Part shown: positions 28,369 through 36,692 of the stretch, in pieces
How the letters are laid out: each line of letters starts with the position of its first letter
Position numbering within the stretch: position 1 is the first letter of the stretch
Assembly: GCA_000634415.1 (NCBI GenBank)
Contig: JFNH01000004.1
Location: 42,217-106,216 of the forward strand
Source of the DNA: Prochlorococcus sp. scB245a_519A13
GTDB lineage: Bacteria > Cyanobacteriota > Cyanobacteriia > PCC-6307 > Cyanobiaceae
Length of the DNA stretch: 64,000 bases
Reading direction: 5' to 3'
Program-made: the position numbers and the translations under genes
Notes under the pieces: model-generated
Databases searched by the model: none
Told to the model about the DNA's origin: nothing
The model's input: only the letters and a program-made list of their open reading frames with translations

Positions 28369-29562
28369 ATGAAATCAATACAAAAACCAATAGTAATAGT
28401 TGGAGCAGGATTTGCAGGTATGACATTTGCGTTGAATTTAAAGAATCTTAATCCTTCTTTGCCGATTATTGTGGTTGATTCTGAAACTAACTTTATATTT
28501 AAACCTTTAATGTACGAAGTTTTAAGTAAAGAGATAAGAAGTTGGGAAGCCACCCCAAAATTTGCAAATATTTTTTCTGATGCTGGTATAACTTTTTTAA
28601 GAAATTGTTTAACTAAGATTTCCTTTAAAGAAAATATTCTTGAATTTAGTGATGAATTAAAATTAAGTTATCAATATCTCGTTATTTGTACAGGATCTAT
28701 TCCAAATAGCTTTTTTATAAAAGGTGTAGATGAAAATTGTTATTTTTTTAATGATGTTCACGATTTAAATAAATTAAATTCTTTTTTAAAAAAATCACAA
28801 GATACTGCATTGCATAAAAAGTTATTTATAGTTGGAGGTGGTCCCTCTGGTATCGAGTTGGCATGCAAAATTAAAGATATATTTACAGACCAATTTGAAA
28901 TTAATGTAATAGAAAAATCAAATGAAATCCTTAATAAAAACAAAATTTTTAATAGAGAACAAGCAGAAAAGGCATTAGAAAAAAGAAAAATCAAAGTTCT
29001 TTTGAATTCCACAGTTAAAGAAGTTTCAGAAACTAAAGTTTGTATTTCTAATGAGGTTGGAATAACTTCTTTGGATAAAGATATTATTATTTGGACTGCA
29101 GGTGTTAAACCTAATTTGTCTTACTTAAAAACTGATGAAATAACAAAAAAATTTGGACGAATTTTAGTTAATAATAATTTGCAAATAGAAAACCATAAAA
29201 ACTGTTTTGCTATTGGCGATATTTCAATTATTGAAGGAATGGAGAATTTGCCCATAACTGCTCAGTTAGCTATGCAGGAAGGTAATCATCTTGCTAATAA
29301 TTTAGAACTTTTAATTCAAGGAAAGGATCCTTTGCCTTTTGAATTTAAAGACAATGGTGAAATGATTAGCTTAGGAATAGGCGAAGCTTCAATCTCTGGG
29401 CTTGGAGTTACTTTATCTGGGAAATTAGCTTTTGAGGCAAGAAGACTTATATATGCTTCTAAATTGCCTGATATTACTGAAAGCTTAAAATCTGCATCTT
29501 CATGGATATTCCAAAAGAAATCTATCTTTAAAAAGTTTCTTAAAAAAGATAATTCCAATTAA
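28369..29562 (+). CDS. Type II NAD(P)H dehydrogenase
   Basis: 397 aa flavoprotein. The FAD Rossmann motif is VIVGAGFAGMTFAL (residues about 9-22), the NAD(P) motif is IVGGGPSGIELA (about 157), and a second FAD contact is CFAIGDIS. It passes electrons from NAD(P)H to quinone without pumping protons. The C-terminus is rich in Lys and aromatic residues and may bind the membrane. A 95-base gap separates it from divergent cysH. Substrate preference cannot be read from the sequence. Confidence 0.88.
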   Translation: MKSIQKPIVIVGAGFAGMTFALNLKNLNPSLPIIVVDSETNFIFKPLMYEVLSKEIRSWEATPKFANIFSDAGITFLRNCLTKISFKENILEFSDELKLSYQYLVICTGSIPNSFFIKGVDENCYFFNDVHDLNKLNSFLKKSQDTALHKKLFIVGGGPSGIELACKIKDIFTDQFEINVIEKSNEILNKNKIFNREQAEKALEKRKIKVLLNSTVKEVSETKVCISNEVGITSLDKDIIIWTAGVKPNLSYLKTDEITKKFGRILVNNNLQIENHKNCFAIGDISIIEGMENLPITAQLAMQEGNHLANNLELLIQGKDPLPFEFKDNGEMISLGIGEASISGLGVTLSGKLAFEARRLIYASKLPDITESLKSASSWIFQKKSIFKKFLKKDNSN

Positions 29563-29611
29563 ACTTTTTTGAAATATTGTTTTTGGGTATATTGAGTTAA
29601 ATAAGTTTTGT

Positions 29612-31420
29612 ATGAATTTAATTGCAGTAGTTAGTAATAATTTTAGTGCGTTCATAACGGTGGTTGTTTTAATAATGTCAATAATTTTGTTTATTAAAAA
29701 TACTATTGCGCCAGAATTGACTGGTTTGTTATGTGTTGGAATATTTATAGCTACAGGGGTTCTTTCTCCTGAAAAAGCTTTAGCTGGATTTGGTAGCCCA
29801 TCCTTAATTACTCTTATGGGTTTATTTGCAGTTTCCTCTGCATTATTTAAAAGTGGTGCTTTAGACAGAGTAAGAGAATTGGTTTCTTCTGAAAGTATTA
29901 GAACGCCAAGGAAATTAATTTCTTTAATAGCTTTTTTGATTGCCCCAATATCTGGAATTGTACCTAATACTCCAGTAGTAGCATCTTTATTACCTTTAAT
30001 TGAAGGTTGGTGCGAGCGGAGAAAAATATCACCATCAAAAGTTTTATTACCTCTTTCTTTCGCTACTTTACTAGGTGGAACTCTGACATTATTAGGTAGC
30101 TCAGTAAATCTTCTTGTAAGTGATATTAGTCAACAATTAGGTTATGGAGCTTTGGAATTATTTAGTTTGACTTCAATCGGAATTCCTGTATGGCTTATAG
30201 GTACAACTTATATGATTCTGGTTTCTGACATGCTTTTGCCAGATAGAGGGAGAGATAAGGAATTTATTAAAAATGGTGATATGAATATATACTTTACTGA
30301 AGTAACGATCCCTTCTACTTCAGAATTAGTTGGACAATCTGTCAGAAATAGTAGATTGCAAAGACGATTTGACGTTGATGTTCTGGAATTGCAACGAAAT
30401 GGAAAAGTTATTCTTCCTCCTTTGGCTGATAGAAAGATTGAACCGGATGATAGATTAATAATCCGAGTTACAAGGGCAGACTTATTTAGACTGCAGCAGG
30501 AACATACCATTCTGTTAGGCGAAAACAAAACATCTTTCGATGCAAATAATGTTTTCTCAGATGATGAGGGTACTAAGACCTTTGAAGCCCTGTTACCAGC
30601 TGGCTCAACACTTGCTGGTGCAAGTTTGAGAGAATTAAGATTTAGGCAGCGTCATAATGCAACAGTTTTGGCATTAAGAAGAGGTCAACAAACTGTTCAA
30701 GAAAGATTAGGCCAAGCTGTTTTAAGGGCTGGAGATGTTTTATTATTGCAAGCACCATTAGATTCCATAAGAGGTTTGCAGGCTAGTAATGATTTACTAA
30801 TTTTAGATCAATTCGAAGATGATTTACCTTTCTTGATAAAAAAACCTATATCTATTGGAATTGCAATAGGAATGGTGGTTTTACCTTCGGTGTCTAATAT
30901 TCCATTAGTAGGTTCAGTCCTTTTAGCAGTCATTGCTATGGTTGCTTGTGGATGTTTAAGACCTGCAGAGATACAAAAATCAATTAGGTTAGACGTCATT
31001 TTATTGTTGGGTTCTCTATCATGCTTTAGTGTTGCTATGCAAGTAACAGGATTAGCAGATTTAATTGCTGTCAATCTAAACTTTGCTCTTACTGGAATGC
31101 CTCTGTATTTTGCACTTGTCCTAATTTTTGTATCGACTGTTATTCTTACACAATTTATAAGTAATGCTGCTTCGGTTGCTTTGATTTTGCCTGTTGCGAT
31201 TGAATTCTCAAATGTTTTAGGGATTTCACCAAGTGCTTTAATAATGCTTGTTTTATTTGGCGCAAGTCAATCTTTCTTGACTCCAATGGGTTATCAAACA
31301 AATTTAATGGTTTATGGTCCTGGAAGATATAGGTTTTTTGATATCGCAAAATACGGAGCTGGCTTAACACTTATAATGTCTTTGACAGTACCAGCATTGA
31401 TAATTTTAAATTACGGGTAA
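29612..31420 (+). CDS. DASS/SLC13-type transporter with two TrkA-C domains
   Basis: 602 aa. Five or six N-terminal helices (residues about 10-205) and a C-terminal helical half (about 405-600) flank a cytoplasmic loop (about 225-395) with two regulatory TrkA-C (RCK-C) domains, around ITRAD-type segments EPDDRLIIRVTRADL and LRAGDVLLLQAP. This is the layout of SLC13-like sodium/sulfate or dicarboxylate carriers. Motifs ISGIVPNTPVVASLLP and SNAASVALILPVAI fit the family. It is the first gene of an operon with ktrB (4-base gap) and ktrA, hinting at coupling with Na+/K+ handling. Confidence 0.9.
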   Translation: MNLIAVVSNNFSAFITVVVLIMSIILFIKNTIAPELTGLLCVGIFIATGVLSPEKALAGFGSPSLITLMGLFAVSSALFKSGALDRVRELVSSESIRTPRKLISLIAFLIAPISGIVPNTPVVASLLPLIEGWCERRKISPSKVLLPLSFATLLGGTLTLLGSSVNLLVSDISQQLGYGALELFSLTSIGIPVWLIGTTYMILVSDMLLPDRGRDKEFIKNGDMNIYFTEVTIPSTSELVGQSVRNSRLQRRFDVDVLELQRNGKVILPPLADRKIEPDDRLIIRVTRADLFRLQQEHTILLGENKTSFDANNVFSDDEGTKTFEALLPAGSTLAGASLRELRFRQRHNATVLALRRGQQTVQERLGQAVLRAGDVLLLQAPLDSIRGLQASNDLLILDQFEDDLPFLIKKPISIGIAIGMVVLPSVSNIPLVGSVLLAVIAMVACGCLRPAEIQKSIRLDVILLLGSLSCFSVAMQVTGLADLIAVNLNFALTGMPLYFALVLIFVSTVILTQFISNAASVALILPVAIEFSNVLGISPSALIMLVLFGASQSFLTPMGYQTNLMVYGPGRYRFFDIAKYGAGLTLIMSLTVPALIILNYG

Positions 31421-31424
31421 TATC

Positions 31425-32828
31425 GTGAAATTTAGAAGTAAGGTTTATCAGTTAAAAGATGCTTACAAAAAGCTATCTGTGCCTCAATTTACTATTGTTA
31501 CAGGCTTTTTTATTATTTGCCTTGGAACTTTAATTTTGAGTTCTCCATTATGTTCATCTTCAAAGGTTGGCTTGTGGGAAGCATTTTTTACATCTACTTC
31601 TGCTATTACCGTAACTGGTTTAACCATAATAGATATTGGTGATGATTTAAATTTCTTTGGCCAATTATTCTTGGCTTTTATGCTTTTATCAGGTGGTCTA
31701 GGATTAATGGCTATTACAACATTTTTACAAGGCTTTGTTGTAAAGGGGACAAAGCTAAGAACTAGATTAGACAAAGGTAAGACTCTAGATGAATTTGGAG
31801 TTGGAGGAATTGGTCGAACTTTTCAAAGTATTGCTATTACTGCGATTAGTATCATATCCTTTGGAGCAATTGTCTTATATTCTTTTGGATTTGTAGACAT
31901 TCAAAATAATTGGGAAAGACTATGGTCCTCGATTTTTCACAGCATTTCTGCATATAACAATGCAGGATTTTCATTAATGTCAAATAGTCTTCAAGACTAT
32001 AGAACAAATTATTTGGTGAATAGTGTTTTTGTTTTTCTCATTGTGATGGGTGGATTGGGCTGGCGGGTTATTGATGATATTTGGAGTCATAAAAAAAATC
32101 TTTCTTATAAGAAATTAAGCCTTCATTCCAGACTAGTTATTAGGACAAGTTTGTCTCTGATATTGTTCGGATCATTAGGATTCTTTATCACTGAATCATT
32201 GCTTAATAGTCAATTTTTTAATGATTTAAATTTGTTTGAACGTTTAATTTCATCTATCTTCGAAACAGTTAGTGCAAGAACTGCAGGCTTTACAAATTTT
32301 CCGATTTCTTTGAACTCTATCTCAGATACGGGCCTCTTATTATTAATGACACTTATGTTTATTGGAGCAAGTACAGGAGGTACTGGTGGAGGCATAAAAA
32401 CAACTACATTTATTGCTTTAATGGCTGCAACTAGATCAACTTTAAGAGGTCAGAAAGATGTAATTATTAGCAATAGATTAATTTCAGATAAAGTTATTCT
32501 AAAGGCAGTTGGAATCACAGTTGGATCTTTGCTTTTTGTTCTTTTAATGGCAATGTTGCTTAGTACAACTAATACTTTTATTAACAAAGAATCATTCACA
32601 TTCCTAGAAATTCTTTTCACTTGCGTATCTGCATTTGCAACGGTTGGTTTTGATATTGGTTTAACGGCAAAATTAAATCATTTTGGTCAATTTATTCTTA
32701 TTGTGGGTATGTTTGTGGGCAGACTTGGGATCCTTTTGCTTTTAAGTGCACTTTGGCAGGCTCTTTATAAGAGTAGAATAGATAGACAAAAGAGAATTGG
32801 CTATCCTAGGGCTGATTTATATGTTTAG
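31425..32828 (+). CDS. ktrB: Potassium/sodium transporter membrane subunit, KtrB/TrkH type
   Basis: 467 aa with the four-repeat pore architecture of K+ transporters. The selectivity-filter turns are visible as TSTSAITVTGLT, AYNNAGFSLM, SARTAGFTN and SAFATVGFDIG, each with the conserved Gly. The start is GTG 31425. It requires the cytoplasmic NAD/ATP-binding subunit encoded just downstream (ktrA, 18 bases). In cyanobacteria Ktr supports K+ uptake and osmotic response, often Na+-dependent. Confidence 0.93.
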   Translation: MKFRSKVYQLKDAYKKLSVPQFTIVTGFFIICLGTLILSSPLCSSSKVGLWEAFFTSTSAITVTGLTIIDIGDDLNFFGQLFLAFMLLSGGLGLMAITTFLQGFVVKGTKLRTRLDKGKTLDEFGVGGIGRTFQSIAITAISIISFGAIVLYSFGFVDIQNNWERLWSSIFHSISAYNNAGFSLMSNSLQDYRTNYLVNSVFVFLIVMGGLGWRVIDDIWSHKKNLSYKKLSLHSRLVIRTSLSLILFGSLGFFITESLLNSQFFNDLNLFERLISSIFETVSARTAGFTNFPISLNSISDTGLLLLMTLMFIGASTGGTGGGIKTTTFIALMAATRSTLRGQKDVIISNRLISDKVILKAVGITVGSLLFVLLMAMLLSTTNTFINKESFTFLEILFTCVSAFATVGFDIGLTAKLNHFGQFILIVGMFVGRLGILLLLSALWQALYKSRIDRQKRIGYPRADLYV

Positions 32829-32846
32829 AATTGACTGAGTTTTATT

Positions 32847-33551
32847 ATGGCTGATTGGTGGCAGTGGTCTCAAAAAAGAGAAAATGAAGCACTCACTTTT
32901 GCAGTTGTCGGCGTTGGAAGATTCGGAACCGCAGTTTGCAGAGAACTTATTAGTAATGGTGCAGATGTTTTGGCCGCAGATTATTCGGAAAAAGCTATTG
33001 ATGATTTAAGGCAATTAGAACCTTCGATAGAAGCGAGAGTTGTAGATTGTACTGATGAAGAGTCTATGAAGGAATCTGGAATACTTGAAATGAATACTGT
33101 TGTAGTGGGAATTAGTGAACCCATTGAAGCAAGTATAACCACAACTCTTATTGCTAAGGATAGTGAAGGTAGCAAAGTGAAAAGAGTAATAGCAAGAGCT
33201 ACAAGTGACTTGCACGAAAAAATGTTAAAAAGAGTAGGTGCAGATAAAGTTGTTTTTCCATCTAGGATGCAAGGAGAAAGATTAGGTTTAGAACTAGTAA
33301 GACCAAACCTAATCGAAAGATTGGAACTAGATAATCAAACTGGTATAGATGAAATAACTGTTCCAGAGGAATTTATTGGAAGATCTTTAAGAGATTTAAA
33401 TTTGAGGAAAAATTATTTAGTCAATGTTCTTGCTGCAGGACCTGCTGAAGAGTTAACAGTTAATCCTCCAGCAAAGTATATTTTGGAAAGAGGAAATATT
33501 TTGGTAGTAATGGGTAAAACTGTAGATTTACAGAAATTGCCTCAAAATTAA
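32847..33551 (+). CDS. ktrA: Potassium transporter regulatory subunit, KtrA/TrkA type
   Basis: 234 aa. An RCK-N Rossmann domain begins VVGVGRFGTAVCRELISNGA (residues about 21-40), with the acidic nucleotide-binding residue in AADYSE, and is followed by an RCK-C domain (about 155-230). It gates KtrB in response to bound nucleotide. It is the last gene of the transporter operon and ends 6 bases from the convergent RHH gene. Confidence 0.93.
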   Translation: MADWWQWSQKRENEALTFAVVGVGRFGTAVCRELISNGADVLAADYSEKAIDDLRQLEPSIEARVVDCTDEESMKESGILEMNTVVVGISEPIEASITTTLIAKDSEGSKVKRVIARATSDLHEKMLKRVGADKVVFPSRMQGERLGLELVRPNLIERLELDNQTGIDEITVPEEFIGRSLRDLNLRKNYLVNVLAAGPAEELTVNPPAKYILERGNILVVMGKTVDLQKLPQN

Positions 33552-33557
33552 TTATTT

Positions 33558-33860
33558 TTAATCAGATTTTTTATAGTATTTAATCCTTTGAGGAGCTCTT
33601 TTTAATCTTCTGACGCTTTGTTTTTCAAGTTCATCTCTAAATTGTTCAGTATTTAAATTATTTTCTGGAACAGGTGATTTATTTTCTTTTTCGAAATATT
33701 TTTTTATGCCCTCTTGTATTAACACTTTAGCCATATTACTTACTGTCCTAGATTCATTATCGGCTAAAATAGTTAATTGCTCACATATTAATTCTGGAAG
33801 AACTACTTGAATTCTGGGGGATTTAGGCTTCCCATTAGTTGAGTTTTGGCGGGTAGCCAT
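33558..33860 (-). CDS. Ribbon-helix-helix DNA-binding protein, probable
   Basis: 100 aa. Residues about 14-50 (SPRIQVVLPELICEQLTILA then DNESRTVSNMAKVLIQEG) match the short beta strand plus two helices of CopG/Arc-type RHH proteins, whose dimers bind DNA through the ribbon. The C-terminus is basic (RRLKRAPQRIKYYKK). There is no toxin-like partner next to it, so it is more likely a regulator than an antitoxin. It is convergent with ktrA and divergent from the gene at 33978; the shared region holds the repeat structure listed below. Confidence 0.75.
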   Translation of the reverse strand: MATRQNSTNGKPKSPRIQVVLPELICEQLTILADNESRTVSNMAKVLIQEGIKKYFEKENKSPVPENNLNTEQFRDELEKQSVRRLKRAPQRIKYYKKSD

Positions 33861-33879
33861 GAATCAAAGTTGATAACTG

Positions 33880-33937
33880 TTACTTATTAGTATACACAGT
33901 TAGTCAAGGATACTATCTTTGTGTATATTATTAGTAA
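33880..33937. promoter_or_regulatory. Candidate operator: paired inverted and direct repeats
   Basis: Twenty bases upstream of the RHH start there is an imperfect inverted repeat: left arm 33880-33898 and right arm 33920-33937, with 16 of 18 aligned positions matching and one gap. Its core is the perfect pair TATACACA / TGTGTATA. The nonamer TTATTAGTA also occurs in direct orientation at 33884 and 33928, 44 bases apart, close to four helical turns. The position between divergent genes fits an RHH binding site that autoregulates. Confidence 0.5.
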
Positions 33938-33977
33938 GGAAATTTAAGTCCGTATCAATTAATTGTTTTATTGTTCT

Positions 33978-34316
33978 ATGAAAAATTCAAGAAAAATTGA
34001 TTCTCCTAAAAGGTCGAAAATTGATAAACCGAAAAAAAGATTAGTCAATTCTGATTTTCACGATAATGAAAATAGTGACGTTTTGGTATCAGCTGTAATT
34101 AGTCCATATTTGTTAACTCATCTTCACCATATTCTTCAGCAGTCTGAGTATTATGCTCAAAAAGATGGTAGAAAATCTCACGCAGCTAACTTTGCGAAAT
34201 TAAGAAAAGTTTTATGTTTAGACGCAAGAAGTATGGCAGATGCCTCTGCAAAAGAGATAAAAGATGTGGATAATGATTTATCTAATAATAAATATAATGA
34301 ACAAAATGTAGCTTGA
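33978..34316 (+). CDS. Unknown conserved-type protein, 112 aa
   Basis: The N-terminal 30 residues are basic and polar (MKNSRKIDSPKRSKIDKPKK), probably disordered. The rest is a helical domain with HLHHILQQSEYYAQKDGR and LRKVLCLDARSMADASAKEI. There is no recognisable motif. The open frame begins at TTG 33963, but ATG 33978 is the more likely start. It is divergent from the RHH gene, sharing the candidate operator, so it may be that regulator's target. A small Nif11-like gene follows after 34 bases. Confidence 0.65.
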   Translation: MKNSRKIDSPKRSKIDKPKKRLVNSDFHDNENSDVLVSAVISPYLLTHLHHILQQSEYYAQKDGRKSHAANFAKLRKVLCLDARSMADASAKEIKDVDNDLSNNKYNEQNVA

Positions 34317-34350
34317 AGTAATAATCTATTAATAAATAGATTTTAAAAAC

Positions 34351-34581
34351 ATGTCCAGTAATGCTGAAAAGCTCTATAAATTAATAGCCAACGATTCCAA
34401 AAAGAAACAAAGTCTTTTTATGACAGCCTTAACTAATCCCAAAAAAGCCTTAGATAAAATATGCGATATTGGCAACGATTTAAATATTTCTGTGACTAAA
34501 GAAGAGGTTATTGAATATTTGAGTACTATTGATGATGAGGCAACTAAAATGTGGTTAATCAAGGCTCGAGGAGGTCTTTAG
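34351..34581 (+). CDS. Nif11-like small protein ending in a Gly-Gly motif
   Basis: 76 aa. The pattern of an N-terminal helix, a central NPKKALDKICDIGNDLNISV segment and an acidic helix EEVIEYLS resembles the Nif11 family, whose members serve as leaders of modified peptides (nitrile-hydratase-like/Nif11 leaders) or have unknown roles. The last residues are ARGGL: a double glycine as at a leader-peptidase site, but with only one residue after it. No LanM, peptidase or exporter gene is adjacent. Its 3' end overlaps a small ORF on the other strand by 23 bases. Confidence 0.6.
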   Translation: MSSNAEKLYKLIANDSKKKQSLFMTALTNPKKALDKICDIGNDLNISVTKEEVIEYLSTIDDEATKMWLIKARGGL

Positions 34582-34735
34582 GAAAAGGTTTAGAATAATT
34601 ATTATTTGGATTAGGACTAGGTTTTATTCTTTTGTTATAGCCACCTCCACCAGCCAAAGTCCAAAAAAACCAATAACTTGGGATTGCAAGAGCTGCAGCT
34701 ATGACAATCACTACAATTTGTTCTATTCTTTTCAT
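34559..34735 (-). CDS. Small single-span protein with Gly-rich and Pro/Asn-rich tail, 58 aa
   Basis: ATG at 34735 on the minus strand opens 58 codons ending inside the 3' end of the Nif11-like gene. Residues about 6-28 form a hydrophobic segment (IVVIVIAAALAIPSYWFFW). After it come four consecutive glycines and a tail of alternating Pro, Asn and Lys. The ordered structure of the translation, compared with noise on the opposite strand, suggests a real small membrane or exported protein. No family is recognised. Confidence 0.5.
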   Translation of the reverse strand: MKRIEQIVVIVIAAALAIPSYWFFWTLAGGGGYNKRIKPSPNPNNNYSKPFPKDLLEP

Positions 34736-34807
34736 AATTTAATTTTATTCCACAAAATATTTTTTAGTAAATAAGCCACAGATTTTGTAAATTCTATTTT
34801 TAAAACA

Positions 34808-36433
34808 GTGATTAGATTTGAAGGTGTAAGCAAAATTTATTCTACAGATGTTGTTTTAAAAAATATTAGTTGGGAGATTAAGAAAGGAGAAAAAGTTGGC
34901 TTAGTTGGTTCTAATGGTGCAGGTAAATCAACCCAATTTAAAATTTTAATTGGAGAGGAAGAGCAAACAAGTGGAACGATCATCAAAGAGGGAAATCCTA
35001 AAATTGCCCATTTAAAGCAAGAGTTTGATTGTAATTTGAATTTTTCAGTGAGACAGGAATTAGAAAGTTCTTTTAAAGATATACAAATTGTTGCCATTAA
35101 ACTTTTAGAAATTGAAAATAAAATGAAATCGTTGGATATAAAAAAAAATTCCGATGAACTTGAAATATTTGTAAATCAACTCGCAAAATATCAAGCAAAA
35201 TTTGAAGCTTTAGGTGGTTATAAAATGCAATCTGATGTAGAAAAAATATTACCAAAATTAGGCTTTTCTTTAGAAGATGCTGATAAATTAGTTGGCAATT
35301 TCTCAGGTGGTTGGCAAATGAAAGTTGCACTTGGAAAAATAATCTTACAAAAACCTGATTTACTTTTACTGGATGAACCAACCAATCATTTAGATTTAGA
35401 AACTATTTTTTGGTTGGAAGAATATCTATTATCGCTTAAAATTGCAGTTATAATTATCAGCCATGATAGATATTTCTTAGATAAATTATGTAAAAAAATA
35501 ATTTTTGTAGATAGAGGAACATCTGAAACATATAATGGGAACTATTCTTTTTTTGTCGAACAGAAATCTTTGAATGAAGAATCACAAAATAAGGCATATC
35601 AATTACAGCAAAAAGAAATTGAGTTACAGAAGAGGTATATAGATAGATTTAGAGCTAGTGCAACTAGAAGTTCTCAAGCAAAGAGTAGAGAAAAACAATT
35701 AAAAAAGATTTCTAAAATTGAGGCTCCCCTAGCAAAATCAAAAAGTCCTGTTTTTAATTTTCCAGATTGCCCTCGCTCAGGAAAATTAGTTCTAAATATC
35801 AAAAATTTGTCTCATAGTTTCGAGGATAAAATTCTTTTTTTAGATATTAATTTAAAGATTGCTTCTGGGGAGAAAATAGCAATATTGGGACCTAATGGCT
35901 GCGGCAAATCTACATTGCTTAAAATTATTATGAAAAAAATATCTCCTGAAATTGGAGAAATTAATCTTGGTAAACATAATATAATTACAAGCTATTATGA
36001 ACAGAATCAGGCTGAAGCACTTTCGCTTGACGAAAGGGTTATAGATTTAATATGTAATAAGTCTCCAGAATGGTCCCAAAAAAAAGTTAGAACATTTTTA
36101 GGGGGTTTTGGCTTTCAAAATGAAACTGTTTTTAAATATATTAAACAACTTAGTGGGGGAGAAAAGGCAAGATTAGCATTGGCGCTCATGATTGTTAATC
36201 CTAGTAATTTCCTTCTTTTGGACGAACCGACCAATCATTTGGATCTGCAATCTAAGGAAAACTTAGAATTAGCAATTAAAAATTATAAAGGTTCATTATT
36301 AATAATTTCTCATGATCGGTATTTTATTTCAAAGGTTGCAAATAGAATTATTGAAATTAAAGATTCAAAGTTATTTTCATATGATGGTAATTACGAATAT
36401 TTTTTAGAAAAAACTCAAAGCCAAAAAATTTGA
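34808..36433 (+). CDS. ABC-F family ATPase
   Basis: 541 aa with two ATP-binding cassettes and no membrane domain. Walker A motifs are GSNGAGKST (N-terminal half) and GPNGCGKST (about residue 362). Signatures are NFSGGWQMKVALG and LSGGEKARLALAL; both Walker B motifs read LLLDEPTNHLDL. A charged linker (about 245-300) joins the halves. ABC-F proteins such as EttA and Uup act on ribosomes; which subtype this is cannot be fixed by eye. The start is GTG 34808. Confidence 0.92.
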   Translation: MIRFEGVSKIYSTDVVLKNISWEIKKGEKVGLVGSNGAGKSTQFKILIGEEEQTSGTIIKEGNPKIAHLKQEFDCNLNFSVRQELESSFKDIQIVAIKLLEIENKMKSLDIKKNSDELEIFVNQLAKYQAKFEALGGYKMQSDVEKILPKLGFSLEDADKLVGNFSGGWQMKVALGKIILQKPDLLLLDEPTNHLDLETIFWLEEYLLSLKIAVIIISHDRYFLDKLCKKIIFVDRGTSETYNGNYSFFVEQKSLNEESQNKAYQLQQKEIELQKRYIDRFRASATRSSQAKSREKQLKKISKIEAPLAKSKSPVFNFPDCPRSGKLVLNIKNLSHSFEDKILFLDINLKIASGEKIAILGPNGCGKSTLLKIIMKKISPEIGEINLGKHNIITSYYEQNQAEALSLDERVIDLICNKSPEWSQKKVRTFLGGFGFQNETVFKYIKQLSGGEKARLALALMIVNPSNFLLLDEPTNHLDLQSKENLELAIKNYKGSLLIISHDRYFISKVANRIIEIKDSKLFSYDGNYEYFLEKTQSQKI

Positions 36434-36543
36434 TTAGTTTTAATAAAATTTACAATTAGCTAAGTAAGATCACTCATTTATCTTTACAGAGTTTACCGTC
36501 CTTGATTAATCTGAAAATACAAAAATAGGTTTTAATAAGTTAA

Positions 36544-36687
36544 ATGAAAAATTACGATTTCCAAGAAAAACATTTTCAAATTTCTGATCCTATTGAAAGT
36601 TATTTTGAATGTATTACTACCTGCGATATAAGGGATGGTAGATGTATTTCTAGATGTGTGGAAATACTTAAACGGAATGACAATTAA
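36544..36687 (+). CDS. Small four-cysteine protein, 47 aa
   Basis: ATG 36544 opens 47 codons. Four cysteines lie in the pattern C-x3-C-x6-C-x3-C (ECITTCDIRDGRCISRC), followed by a basic VEILKRND tail. This symmetric pair of CxxxC units could bind a metal or cluster, or form disulfides. There is no signal peptide. It lies between the ABC-F gene and the convergent HtrA gene, whose stop is 6 bases away. I believe similar small Cys proteins are common in this genus but cannot name the family. Confidence 0.65.
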   Translation: MKNYDFQEKHFQISDPIESYFECITTCDIRDGRCISRCVEILKRNDN

Positions 36688-36692
36688 ATTTT

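Noticed and set aside
33558..33860. Toxin-antitoxin module at the RHH gene
   Set aside because: Neither neighbour resembles a toxin (ktrA on one side, a 112-aa unknown protein read divergently on the other).
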